Positions 11,421 to 22,909 of a stretch of DNA of 64,000 nt are shown piece by piece. The translations under genes were made by a program, and so were the position numbers. The stretch's first letter is position 1. Every line of letters begins with the position of its first letter. The notes under the pieces were generated by a model. The model did no database searches. It was not told where the DNA came from and worked only from the letters and a program-made list of their open reading frames with translations. This stretch comes from Metarhizium brunneum (lineage: Eukaryota; Ascomycota; Sordariomycetes; Hypocreales; Clavicipitaceae), in NCBI RefSeq assembly GCF_013426205.1, contig NC_089426.1, positions 186,001 to 250,000 on the forward strand, given 5' to 3'.

Positions 11421-12133
11421 CAGTGTTGTGTTAATACCTCGTGCTAATGCCTGTACGGCCGAGGTTAAAAATTTTCCAACACTATACGGCATGCTCCTCG
11501 GGTAGGATTCCACAACCTGAAACTGATTCATGTTCCCCGGGGAAACAGTACTCATCAATAGGAGTCGTTGCGTGAGTATCTCCAATATCCAGCTTACCAG
11601 TTTGCCCTTTCTCTCCCATATGGGCGTACGTAGCACTTAAAAAACGAATCACAGTTAGGATCATGCGGACATCTACGTGATCCCTCAAGTAAAAAATGCA
11701 CACAGAATATTTTGCCGGGCAGTGTGTTTACACGCCTTTCGTAGGCTGAATAGTTCAGCAGCTACACTCAAGGTGATATGCTAATCATCGATGCAGTTTT
11801 ATAATAACCGGCGTCCACAGATGTAGTTTTTTTCAAAGACAACAACAAATGATCAAAGTAGAAAATTCAAATCAATTCGTTCAAAGTGGCGTGCTGCCAT
11901 ATAAAAAAGTAAAAGAGAAAGAAACAGTGTTGTTGCAACGAGACTAATAATCTTATTTCCACATTTGTATACTTGGTAGTATGATTCACATGATGGTTTG
12001 TTCCATGCACAACTATCTGTTCATACTCGAGCCGCAACAGATTCAAATGACATTAATCAACCCACGCTTGCTACACGTAGCTTGCGCTGTCCATGCGGCA
12101 AACGCAACCAAGCGCAGTTTGCACCTAGGCAAC

Positions 12134-12468
12134 TCAGGCAACATAGGCGCCAAGGGCCAAGAGAGCGGCCAAGCCGGCCCCGGGGGCGACGGCATTCGGT
12201 CCAGCACCGGCCTTCTTGGCAGTGGTTGACGCGGCTGCAGAAGAAGTTGGTCGTGTGCTACCACTCGGGGTCCTGTGTAGACTTGGCTTTAGTAACTACA
12301 TTGATGCAGCATGGACGCGTTCACTCACGTAGCTCTTCCGGTAACTCGCGCAGTAGAAGAAGAAGAAGTGTGTGCCGGGGTCGAGCTTCGGCTGGTGCTG
12401 GCAGTGCTAGACGTGGTGCAGTAAACACCGACGGCGGACGCAGCCACAAGAACAGCAGCGAACTTCAT
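12134..12468 (-). CDS. Small Ser/Thr-rich GPI-anchored cell-wall protein
   Basis: Two exons on the minus strand (12329-12468 and 12134-12272) give 92 residues. The intron is GTGAGT...ACAG. The N-terminus is a signal peptide (MKFAAVLVAASAVGVYC), the middle is almost entirely Ser, Thr and Ala with likely O-glycosylation, and the C-terminus has a small-residue omega region (GAGPNAVAPG) followed by a hydrophobic tail (LAALLALGAYVA) ending at the stop, the classic GPI-attachment signal. Such proteins are secreted, GPI-anchored and often cross-linked to wall glucan. A TATA-like stretch lies about 140 bases upstream of the start, near 12606-12612. The short exons make it easy to miss in an ORF scan. 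Confidence 0.85.
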
Positions 12469-13502
12469 TTTGACAACAAGGGAAGATTGAAAGGATAGTA
12501 TGGAAGTAATCCCAGGCGAATGAAGCTTTGGAAAGTCGAGGGTTGTAGGCGTGTGTTTTTGAGAGTGTGTGAACGACGATGGCAGTTTCTGGGAGATCAG
12601 GCCGAATTTATAATCACATTGCATTTTGTACAATTCGACTCACCGTATATGGATTGTATGTTGAATTTTGGAACAAAGCTGATGTGGTCCCCGTAATTTC
12701 TTCTGTTCCGAGCTAGTTTGCGATGCATTTGTCCGCAGCACAACCTCGCCATCCTTGACTCGAGCTATACGATTCAAGGACCACATGGAAGACGCCCGAC
12801 CAAGGCGGTGCCATATCAATCAGCCACCACCATTTTGATAAGGATCTGCGCAGCTAGCGGTTGGTAACTGAGTGTCCTACCGATGCATCCTGTGATTCTG
12901 CAAGTCGTGACTTTTTTTTTCTTCAACGTTTTCTTTCAACTCCATACTATGCCAAAGCCTTGGGAAACGGTCAAGACGTGAATAATAATCCGCGCTACAC
13001 AGGGGTCCTAAGACACACTTCCGTTGCACCAGCTGTAGAGTATCTCTCTATACAAGTAGCGCGGTATGCTAATTGATGCCCACGTGCTCGGAGACTTGCC
13101 GAAGACGCCTTATAGCTTCGTAAAATGGGAACAATCCAGATCGTGGCCTAGCTTCGGGCACTCCCTGGGCGGCATGCTTGCAAAGGCAAGGCACACTCTA
13201 CGCGCCATGACACTGTGACAAAAGTTCTCAAGTAGTTCAGAACCTAGCAATTGGCTTGTTTGGTTGGCTGAATAGTCAGCAATATTATCCACCCGTCTGT
13301 GGCTGTATACAACCGCCCGGGCTCCAAACCAGATGATCGGAAACTGGCCATCGTGCGGTCAGTTCAGCCCGTGAATGAGCCTCCTCATATTTCCTTTAAC
13401 AGTAAACTATTCCTTTGGGATGCTAAGCTTTCAGCAATAGACAACCCCTGAACCCCGGCAAGTCACCTCAGTTGGAGACATACAACCTCCCAAAGTGTAT
13501 TG
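12469..13502. other. Intergenic, no gene supported
   Basis: The first ~150 bases are the promoter and leader of the GPI-protein gene. The rest has only short open stretches without recognisable features, and ends in the 3' flank of the acyl-CoA dehydrogenase gene. Confidence 0.5.
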
Positions 13503-14801
13503 TCAATACGATTTCGGTAGGCCCAAGACTCGTTGTCCAATATAGTTACATATCATTTCCTTGGTCACGGGGGCAATCCTGGGAATCAAAACCTCCCTCA
13601 GATACCGCTCTACGTGATACTCTTTGGCATATCCCATTCCGCCATGACACATGACGGCTCTCTCGCACGCCTTGAAGGCGGCTTCGGCAGCAAGATATTT
13701 TCCCGCATTGGCATATTCGCCGCCTTGATAGCCGTCGTCGTACATCCTGGCTGCCTGGGCAAGCACGAGTCGAGCGGCTTCCAGGTTCATCCAGCTGTCA
13801 GCCAGAGGATGCTGTATTGCCTGGTTTTGTCCTATCGGCCTGCCAAACACAACCCGCTCATTCGAGTAGAGCGCCGCTCTTCGCAGCGCGGCATACCCCA
13901 AGCCCAGCGCTTCGCAGCCGATGAGGATGCGTTCGGCATTCATGCCATGCATAATCAGTTTAAAACCATGGCCCTCGTCCCCAATTCTATCTTTGCAAGG
14001 AACCTTCCAGCCGTCAAAAAAGACGGAATTGCTGTCGATGGCGCCGCGACCCATCTTGTCAATCTCGGTGATTTGGATGGGCAAAGTGTCGTTGAGGTCA
14101 GTGTAGAAGAGCGACAGCCCTTCCGAAGACTTTTTCACCTGGCTGATGGGAGTGGTTCGCGCCAGAATAAGAATCTTTTGCGCAGTTTGCGCCGTAGTTA
14201 TCCAAATCTTCTGCCCCGAGAGCACGTAGTGGTCCCCGTCGCGCACTGCCTTTGACTGTAATTTCAGCGTGTCCAGTCCCGTGTTTGGCTCCGTGACGGC
14301 AAAGCAGGCTCGCTCTCGCCCGGCGATGAGCGGCTCGAGGAACCTCTTCTTCTGCTGCTCCGTGCCGAATTTGGCGACGGGCTCGAGGCCAAAAATGTTG
14401 ATGTGCACAGCGGACGCCGCCTGCATTCCGCCTCCGGACTCGGCAATCGTCTGCATCATGGTGCTGGCTTCGGCGAGGCCGAGGCCCGATCCGCCATATT
14501 TTTCAGGGAGGCAAATCCCTAGCCATCCTCCTTTGGCGAGGTCGTGGTAAAAGTCGGCGGGGAACTCTTTGCTTTGCTCCCGTGCTAGCCAGTATTCGTC
14601 GGGGTACTTTTGGCAGATCTTGCCAATGGCCTCTCTTACGGCCTTTTGGGATTCCGTAAGATCTGGACTGTGTGTTTGTAGGAATTCCGTGGCTCTCGCC
14701 GCAACGCTGTATGGTCTGGAGGCCAATCGTTGAAGTTGAGGTCTTGCGCGCCTCAGGAGGAGACGTGAACACTTGGTTGATGCCATGGTCAGAAGGGGCA
14801 C
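13503..14801 (-). CDS. Acyl-CoA dehydrogenase, probably mitochondrial
   Basis: A single-exon flavoenzyme of 432 residues; an alternative start at 14786 would remove five residues. The first ~35 residues are rich in Arg, Ser, Leu and Ala and lack acidic residues (RLLLRRARPQLQRL), a typical mitochondrial presequence. The catalytic region shows ACFAVTEPNTGLD (the flavin-binding AxTEP block), KIWITTAQ and the C-terminal CHGGMGYAKEYHVERYLRE signature. At the place where short- and medium-chain enzymes carry the YEG catalytic glutamate the sequence reads IAPVT, so the base must come from elsewhere, as in some dehydrogenase subgroups. It is divergently transcribed from a class III CoA-transferase only 315 bp away, suggesting one pathway: activation of an acid as CoA ester, then alpha,beta-dehydrogenation. 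Confidence 0.93.
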   Translation of the reverse strand: MPLLTMASTKCSRLLLRRARPQLQRLASRPYSVAARATEFLQTHSPDLTESQKAVREAIGKICQKYPDEYWLAREQSKEFPADFYHDLAKGGWLGICLPEKYGGSGLGLAEASTMMQTIAESGGGMQAASAVHINIFGLEPVAKFGTEQQKKRFLEPLIAGRERACFAVTEPNTGLDTLKLQSKAVRDGDHYVLSGQKIWITTAQTAQKILILARTTPISQVKKSSEGLSLFYTDLNDTLPIQITEIDKMGRGAIDSNSVFFDGWKVPCKDRIGDEGHGFKLIMHGMNAERILIGCEALGLGYAALRRAALYSNERVVFGRPIGQNQAIQHPLADSWMNLEAARLVLAQAARMYDDGYQGGEYANAGKYLAAEAAFKACERAVMCHGGMGYAKEYHVERYLREVLIPRIAPVTKEMICNYIGQRVLGLPKSY

Positions 14802-15116
14802 ATTCTCCGAATAGCAACAGCGGCGTCTATCGCATGTACGAAACTCGAACCGGCTCTTTTTATCTCTCGAATATGGTCGTCGTGCACTCTTTTAGATTTA
14901 GGCTGAGGGGATCATCCAAGACCCGAAAGGCCGGACGGCAACGCGGGGAAACCTGGGGTTCCTGAGCCGAAATATCCGGATTCCGGCCAGTCATCAAACA
15001 GATGGCAGAGGTATTTTGGAGAAACGGCAGCTTCATTTCCTGGCACTGCACTTTCTGGCACCGCTCTTGATGCTCTTGTTTTGGCGCATTGCACATATGC
15101 ATGTTTGTTTGAAGCC
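14802..15116. promoter_or_regulatory. Bidirectional promoter between dehydrogenase and CoA-transferase, with palindromic CGG-N3-CCG site
   Basis: The 315 bases separate two divergent starts. At 14976-14986 lies CCGGATTCCGG, a palindrome with arms CCGGA/TCCGG around one base, which contains CGG-N3-CCG, the kind of inverted triplet bound by Zn2Cys6 dimers. Shared regulation by such a factor is an inference; the Zn2Cys6 gene at 20701 is a candidate only by proximity. Confidence 0.5.
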
Positions 15117-16741
15117 ATGGCCATAGAACGACTGATGAGACTAGGCCATGCAAGGACAGTTGCGCATCAGTTTAGACCCAGACGGCACCATCAGCAACAC
15201 TTTGCATACTCGATCACCAGTGGACCGCTCTCTGGAATCAAGGTTGTTGATCTAAGCAGGGTTCTGGCAGTGAGTTTTCTGACTGCATTCAGATGACAGC
15301 AGCCACGTCTGACGTCGTGCTCAAGGGCCCCTTCTGCACCCAAATCTTGGCAGACTATGGCGCAGACGTGATCAAAATCGAGCAACCTTTAATAGGCGTA
15401 ATTTTCCTTCTTCCCTTCATCCAGTCGCCGGTAGTAAAGTATTCACCATTTATTTCAGGACGACACACGCCAATGGCGCACACGCGGAGAGGACGACATG
15501 TGGCAGACGGGAGATGCGCAATCCTCGGCCTATTTTGCGACAATAAATCGCAATAAAAGATCCCTCACTCTGAATCTTAAACGCCCAGAAGCTCGGGATA
15601 TCTTGCTCGGTCTTATCAGGCGTGCTGATGTCGTGTGCGTCAAGGTGTGGTACCGTCCGCTGTGAAAGCACACGGCTACTGACGATTGTCCACAGCGTCG
15701 ACAATTTTGTTCCAGGAAAGCTCGACGAGCTTCGAATTGGCTTTGAAGATATGAAGAGCGTCAAACCCGACATCATTCACGCCAGCATCTCGGGTGCGCT
15801 CCTACTCATACTCCGCATGCCGAATTTGCTAACAAAGACACAGGGTATGGTGCGACAGGCCCCTACTCCAAACGGGCTGGCTATGATGTTATTGCGGCCG
15901 CAGAGGCCGGCTTGCTTCACATTACGGGCGAGCCCAAGGGTAGACCCATGAAGCCAGGTGTCGGTCTCACGGACATGTGTACGGGATTGTATCTCCATGG
16001 GGCCATCCTGGCGGCACTCAGAGCGCGCGATGTGACGGGACAAGGCCAGCAAGTTGATACGTCGCTTTTTGAAACTCAAGTCTCTCTTCTGGCCAACGTA
16101 GCAATGTCCTGGCTGAACGTCGGACAAGAGGCGCAGAGATGGGGAACTGCGCACCCAAGCATTGTCCCTTATGATTGCTTCAAAACAGCAGACGCCTACT
16201 TTGTGGTTGGGGCTGTCAATGATCGCCAGTTTGCATCGCTGTGTCGTCTTCTGCATCTTGAGGACCTGGTCAAAGACAAGAGATTCCTGGACAATGGGTC
16301 AAGGGTGAAGAATAGGCAGATTCTTGGCGACATTCTCGACGCGACGTTCTCTGAGCGGAATACCGCCGACTGGATGGCCCGATTTGAAGGCAGCGGCATG
16401 CCGTATGGTCCCATCAACACAATGGAGAAGGTGTTTTCTCATCCGCAAACCATTGCGAGAGACATGATACACACAGTGGTGGACGAGTCGGCCAAGTCTG
16501 GAAAGCTGCACGTGTTGGGTGCGTACATGCATACATGGACCCATATCATCGGACAAGCCGCTTCCGAGAGCTTCTATACTAATCAGGCCATCATACAGGA
16601 ATTCCTGTCAAGTTTAGTAAAGACAAGCCGTCTATTCGCTCAAGAGCCCCCCGATTGGGTGAACACACAGAGGCGGTGCTCACGGAGATTGGATTCACGC
16701 AAGATGACATTGTACGACTTGGAAAGGATGGCGTTGTCTAG
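15117..16741 (+). CDS. Class III (CaiB/BaiF, SUGCT-like) CoA-transferase
   Basis: Six exons: 15117-15269, 15326-15397, 15459-15634, 15696-15793, 15844-16518 and 16599-16741, giving 438 residues, close to human SUGCT (about 445). All junctions are GT-AG and keep the conserved blocks intact: GPLSGIKVVDLSRVLAGPFC, ADYGADVIKIEQP, DDTRQWRTRGE, NRNKRSLTLNLK, VDNFVPGKL and GYGATGPYSKRAGYD. The catalytic Asp is predicted at residue 210 in GVGLTDMCTG. The enzyme moves CoA between carboxylic acids; succinyl-CoA to glutarate or a related dicarboxylate is the best-known fungal/animal type, but the substrate is not provable here. The N-terminus is Arg/His-rich and may target mitochondria, matching the divergent acyl-CoA dehydrogenase. 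Confidence 0.92.
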
Positions 16742-16867
16742 TGAGCAATGGAAAATGATGCATGAAAGGATACACTTGAATTCATAACCCAAAGGTCCTA
16801 TCGAAAATCTGACGTATATGCCCTTTTCTAGATGTGGTCGTTACCGGCCAGCGCGCACAGGATACGT

Positions 16868-18599
16868 TTAGTCCGACTTTTGAACGGCTTGTGGCTTCTC
16901 GCCTGCGGACAGCTCAGGGTCTTTGGAATCGAAACCAAGCTGCCGTGTATCCCAGCCCTGGCTCTCTAGATAGTCCCGGAATCGAATGTCTTCATCCGCA
17001 ATTGTATCCTGGCCAATGTTGGGCATGAAGAAGAAGGCAATGACCGCAGACAGCACGGAGAGACTTGACGCGACCCAGAAGGGGTACTGGGCAGACTGAA
17101 CCTTGTTGCCACCAGCGGCCTGGATGTAAGGAAAGACCCAAGTTCCGATGAAAGCACCGATTTTCCCCATGGCGGCCGCAATACCGTAGTACCTGCCACG
17201 CACACCGGTTGCGCAGGTTTTGGCGGCCAACAAGCCAATGTTATTGCCGGGGCCCAACTCACCAAGCGACAGGAAGATGCCATAGACAATGGCAAAGGGA
17301 GCGATCTTGTTGGAGATTTGTCCGTAGACACCAGCCATGATGTACCCAACAACGGCCTGGGCGCTGACGCCAAGAATCAGAGTGTATTTGGGTCCCAATT
17401 TATCGCTCACAAAGGAGCCGATGATGGAGCCAGGAAGGTAAAACATGTTGATGACGGTGTTCCACCCAAAGATGGTAGTCAGCGGCGCCTGGTCGTCGTA
17501 GATGCCGCTCAGAATCGACGACGAGTAGATGCCAAAGGCGTAGACGGAGAACTGCGACAAGATTTAGCCGACGAGACGGTGCAAGTACGCATGCCAGGAA
17601 CACGAACGTTGTACAGGAACCAGATGATGCTGACACACAGCAAGCGGAACCAGTAAAACTTGAGCACCAGAATATACGGTGTCTGCCTACGCATGGCTTC
17701 TTTTGTGAACTCTTCGGGCTCTTTTAATCGCATACGGAGCAGGAGCAAGACCAAGGGGAAGACGACACCGATTCCCAGACTTGTTCTCCAGATGGTGCTG
17801 TAGTTTGTGTTGTGAGCGGCCGCCGCTATCACGTCTGTTGCCAAGTTAGTCATTTCTCAACTGTCCATCTATAGCAGGGACACACGGGTTGGCCAGGACG
17901 AACAGGGTAAGAAGGCGCCAAAGACGAAACCACAGTTGATCATGGTGTTGGTGAAGAGGATGAACCACCTGTGTCGTGTGCCCTTTTTCAGATCCCCCGT
18001 CGACTCGGCACATCCGACACTACCAGCAGGATATTCACCTGAAATGGTTGTCAGCTCAGTCCTTTTATCAAGAGCTTTATTTTCTTTCTTTCACATACCT
18101 CCGATACCAATGCCTACAAAGAAACGCCAGGCAGCCAGTATATTAAACATGCCAATCGTGTCGCCGCGGAAGTAGGACCCCGCAGCGAGGGCTGTAAAGA
18201 CGATGAGAATAATAGTAGATACGACGAGCGAGTTGGATCGAGACCAGCGGTCGGAAAGGAAGCCAAACAGCAGCTGGCCAACGACGGTACCAGCAAACGC
18301 AATGTCAGCAACATACTTGGAGGCCTGTGAGTCCTTGTACAACGAGCCATACTGGATTCCCAACACGGTGTTTACCGACCCAATGACCTGGTGAGGGCAG
18401 TTAGCATGTGATTTTTCCCCGACGCGAATTTCCCTGCGCTGACATTATTGATGTATCCGTCTGAAAACAGGCCGGCGCCACAAGCAAAAACCGGCAGGGC
18501 GGCTTGCCAGAACGTCTTGTGCTGCGCTTCCGCGGGCTCATTCGACTCTTGCGCCTTGTCATGACGGGCCTCGGCCTCCCTGGCTATGTCGGCACTCAT
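16868..18599 (-). CDS. MFS permease, GIT1/glycerophosphodiester-phosphate symporter type
   Basis: Five exons on the minus strand: 18444-18599, 18099-18387, 17886-18038, 17608-17834 and 16868-17551, giving 502 residues. Family blocks are GAGLFSDGYINN at helix 1, GFLSDRWSRSNSL in the helix 2-3 loop, GIGIGGEYPAGS, CAESTGDLKKG, MFYLPGSIIGS and GNNIGLLAAK. These resemble yeast GIT1 and phosphate/glycerophosphoinositol permeases rather than sugar carriers. It lies in the plasma membrane by family. It converges on the CoA-transferase gene, so it may import the substrate of that pathway. Two oddities: the first intron has a weak GTCAGC donor, and near the end of exon 17886-18038 the coding frame reads CSSWPT where the next frame reads LFVLAN, which looks more like a helix. 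Confidence 0.88.
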
Positions 18600-20700
18600 C
18601 TTTCGACTGGCAGGGACTGGGGACAGGACCAGAGTGTGGTTGTTGTGCTTGTTCCGCCTTGTGAATCGTGAGATGAGAGTCGCACCGTGCTGGCCCGACT
18701 TGTTCTTTGCTACCCCAGGATTTCGCGGTCAAAGACTGAAAAATTTGAGAGAAAAAAGACGGGGGAAATGAGTACGTATATATTCCCGAGGACGTCCAAG
18801 GTGCCCTTGGCAATAATTTCACCCCATTGACCCGCTGGAACTTGCCAAGCTTGGCTTCCTCCGTGCAGTGGACGAATAAATCAGAGAGTGCGACAAGGGC
18901 CATGCAAGAACATGTCGGTCATGGTGCCGGAAAATAGGTCGTGGGTGGAGCGGAATGGCACCAAGTGACGAAATGTTTCTGGCATCCTTGCCATAGCTCG
19001 CGAGCGAATATATCCATGTCGGGGCGGGTTGCCGCAAACTTTCCACAAGACGCTCGGGTAGATGAGGCAGTAAGCTTAAATCTGAATCGCTGGTACGGAG
19101 GGGTGTAGTATGAATTGGTTATAAACGGAGAGTCGTGTCAAAGTGCACGGAGTAGAGACTATTCTGATGAGTTGTATTGATTGACCTTTCATACCGCAAG
19201 GAGGCCCCGAGCGGTAGGCGGCAGGCTTGAAACCTGCCCGCGAAGCGGCCCAGTGGCAAAATAGCCAATTGGCATGGTTGGGTATTGTCGGTATTGCTAT
19301 ACGGCTTGATTCAATGACACGACGGTTTGCCGCCTGGGTTGTCGGTGGGTGTTTGCTCGACAAGATTCAGGAGTACATACACGTGGGCACCACAACTCGG
19401 CAGGCAGAGTATACATACATACATACTAGTCAATGATAGTACAACCAGACGCATGTTCAACTATCCATGTATATGTACATGCAGACATGATCTCCTCAGC
19501 CAACCATGGACCCCTGCCCCCCAGACAAAAGACGGGCGTGGTTTGAAAATTTGACGCTCCACACGCCATTCGGAGCTGGCCGTTGCGTCCTGTCGGTTCA
19601 AGAGCATCCTTGTCAGGCACGGAGTAGTTACCGGATAGATTACTCGGAGAGTCGAAAGGAAACAAGTCGGCATCGTGGACAGCAACAGCCAGATGCAATA
19701 TGCGCCGGCCATTCCCTCTTGAGCCTGTCACTCAGTACAGACAATCCCGCCGCGCAACCAGGGAGGACATGGAACTGACTCTTGCCATGGGCAAAGCAAT
19801 CAATATTTTCTGGCGGGTCTTGGCGGATCCTTGCCAATCCAGGGCCATCGAAGTCCAAGGTCACATGGCAATTCCCCTTGAATGTTGGCGCACGCGAGCT
19901 TTCTGCAAACTTCTTCTCTTGGCCGAACGTGGTTCCACCGCACGTCGGCGCTCTTTGTGTTGGCGGCGAGGCTGCTCGTCGCTAAAAGACCAGACGACAT
20001 ACCAGACTCGTTTGGTCCGGGCGAGTACAGATCAGAAGCGATCAATCGATGCCTCGCGCGAGATGGAATTCCAGGAAAACGGACTGTCCACTTGGAACTC
20101 GGCGGCGTGGGCATGTGCCGTGTAGTGGCATGTCAAGACATGGGACGAATAAACCTCAAAATGGCAGAAGTCCATGGTATTAGTCAACCTACCCTATACT
20201 AGTCATCAATCAATCAATCAAAGTTGACATTTCTTTTCTGTTGCACTCATGGCAAAAGCCCCGGAAGTTGTGGCCAGGTCAAATTATGGAGCTCATTTTG
20301 AATGAAAAGACTGATTTCACAAGTGTCCATGTTGCGTAGTATCGGCTATAGCTGCGACGTGTATTGGCATGATGAGGCTACGCGTGCTGGTGTGCCGACG
20401 CTGCGGCTCATGGTAAAGAATAAATGAAATTTGTGGTAATGCCACATGCACAGTATTGTGAAGCATTTAGTCTCCATGCACATTTCTAATTTATCATCTT
20501 TGCATCGCATGAGCTGACGTTTGTCGCATCGCGGCCCGGTCTGTTCACCACCATCATCGTCTTACTTAATCTTGACCTGCCCACTCGACGCCATGCTCAG
20601 ACCGAACAGCTGAAATGAAGATTTCATCTCCAACTGGCCGCCTGCGACAACATCCCCCAACCGAACAACGCCCGCGCAACAATAGGCCTGCTTACAAGCA
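18600..20700. other. Intergenic, no gene supported
   Basis: Overlapping open stretches on both strands between 19500 and 20200 lack domains, start context or codon regularity. There is a short (CATA)n run near 19420 and a (CAAT)n run at about 20203-20220. The two ends serve as promoters of the MFS permease (left) and the Zn2Cys6 gene (right). Confidence 0.5.
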
Positions 20701-22909
20701 ATGAGCTCCCCGGACAGGACGGCTCCTCGTCGACCGAATGGCCGCCTCCAAGCATGCGATCCGTGCCGGAGACGCAAGGTTGCCTGTGATCACACACAGC
20801 CGGTATGCAACCGATGCCGAGCAAGAAACCAGGCTGGAAACTGTGTCTACCTGGTCGGCGACTCGAAGCCGACGCCGTCGAATAAAACCAGCAGCTCGTT
20901 TGACTTCAACACGGCGCCTTCACGCACAGTCTCGGAGGACACGCAGCCACCCGCCCGCAAGTCAAGACACTTGCACGCTGCGTCATCTTCTCGGGACATG
21001 TCGTCTGCTTCTGCCTCTGGATCAGGCTTCCTCGGCGCAACCAGCCACTCGGCAGTGTACGATGAGACGACCCAAACGCTGTCCATGCTCCAGGGTTTCC
21101 AAGCTTGCCTGCCCGTACCGGGGGAGGCACGACAGAGGCAGCGACCCGCGGATGTGTCGTCGGACGTATTACTCTCTCCCACGCGAGAAATGTGCCTGGT
21201 TGTGCTGCGCAGCATCCCGAGCCCTCCGCCAGGGCCCATTGCATTGAGAATGTCACCTCATCTGTACGACGGGTGGGCTCCGGTGGCTGCGCAGCGCATT
21301 CTCGAGTCTCTCTACGGCCGCTTTGGCAAATATCTCGGCGCAAACCGCGTCGACTCCCAGCTCGAGGAGATTGCCACGACGCTCAGCAACAACACGCTGC
21401 GGCCCTTCTCCGACAACGTCCGGGACCCGGAGGAGTGGATTTCCCAGCTCTCGGGGCCGAACCTGCGCTGGGAGTCGCTCGGGCTCCTGTTCACCTTTAA
21501 AGAGCTCGGCGAGGACCGCAGCTGGGCGACGCAGCGAGGCGTGTCGGGCGAGAGCCTCAGCAAACACTGGCCCGAGGTATCCCGGGTCTGCCTCGGACTG
21601 TCCATCGACCTGGCGCGCAGGTTCTCAGACGGCAACAGCATCCTGCTGCTGCTGTGCACGCGGCGCGCCATTGCGGAATCCGTCATTATGGGAGATGCCA
21701 GTACGACGACGGCCTACAGATTGAACCCTAACCCTCTTGGTCGTATCAACATGGGCTGACGGCGTCGTTTCTAGGTCTTTCTTGCTGGCGAGCCATGTCC
21801 GAGTCTACTTCTCTGCTGACGTTTCTCGGCCACCACGCCGAGTCGCCGTCGCCGACGTACGAGCCGTGCCTGAGCTCGGAGACGCGCCGCAGGGTGGCCG
21901 CGCACGTCTTCATCCTGGACAAGGTCATCGTCTTGTTCACGGGACGCCCGCCGCAAATCAGCCGGCGGTACATTTCGACCCCCCTGCCGCTGGACCTCGA
22001 CGACGAGGAGCTGCTGGGCGGCGAGGCGGCCATTGCCTCGTCGGTGCGCGCGCTCGACGAAAACGGCTGGAACACCAAGGGCGGGCTGTACGCGGCCACG
22101 TCCCTCCGGTGCCGCTTGCAGATTGCCCTGCTGCGCGACGAGCTTGTCGAAATCGCCGTCGGCAACTGGAAAGAGACTTCGGTCGAGGCCCTGTTGTATG
22201 CCTCCTCTGCCCCCTTTGGCTTTCTAGTCCTCGTCTTTTTTTCCGGCGCGCAGTCTAACCGGCGGTGGCGTCACATAGGCAGTTGAAGCGTCGAGAGACG
22301 GACACGGTGGCCGGCTTCCCCGACTCGGTCGCGTATCGCGACGGCGAGTTTGACGACCCCCTGGCCGACATGGAGCGCGTGTACGCCCGGCTCATCATCA
22401 AGCTGGAGCACCTGCAGAACCTGTTTGTCGTGGAGCGGCTGCTGTCGCGGCGCGGCCACCACGACGAGGGCGAGCTCCTGGCGACGAGCTTCGAGCTCGT
22501 GTCGCGCACGCTGCTCTTCTGGACCAACAAGGACCGCTTCGGCATGGCTCGCGCAGACTTTGCCTGGCTGGTGATGGCGTATGCCACGCCCGGCGGCGGG
22601 ATCCTGTGCATGGAGCTCCTGAAGCCGACCTTTGGCGGGCGGCATGGGAGGAATCCCAAGATGACGCGGTCCGGCATCATTCAGCAGCTGAGCCTGCTGG
22701 TTGGGTTTTTGGACTGGATCGGCCCCGGCGGCCCCAACGGCGAGCTCTGCGCAAACTGCAGCTCCGTGATCCAGCTCGTGCTGGATCACACGTTGAACGC
22801 GCCAGAGGATGAGCGCTGGCCGCCGGTGAGCCTGGATGCCATGCAGCTGGACTTTAATTTTGAGCTGTTTGACACGTTTGACTGGCTGAGGCCGGACACG
22901 CTACTGTGA
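20701..22909 (+). CDS. Zn2Cys6 fungal transcription factor
   Basis: Three exons (20701-21700, 21775-22195, 22279-22909) give 683 residues. The N-terminal binuclear zinc cluster is complete: Cys19, 22, 29, 36, 39 and 48 with the basic CDPCRRRKVAC stretch. A Ser-rich linker follows, then the fungal_trans regulatory domain in the middle, with LARRFSDGN, the RRRVAAHVFILDKV block and FTGRPPQISRRY. The C-terminal third resembles the end of this domain in other regulators. Exon 1 ends inside the GDAS motif and exon 2 resumes SLSCWRAM, which fixes the splice. The protein is nuclear and binds CGG triplets by family. Whether it controls the CoA-transferase module to its left or the enzymes to its right cannot be read from sequence. 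The gene is strikingly GC-rich compared with its flanks. Confidence 0.92.

Noticed and set aside
19640..20202. Open frames up to 141 codons on both strands
   Set aside because: No family resemblance and no codon regularity; likely chance.
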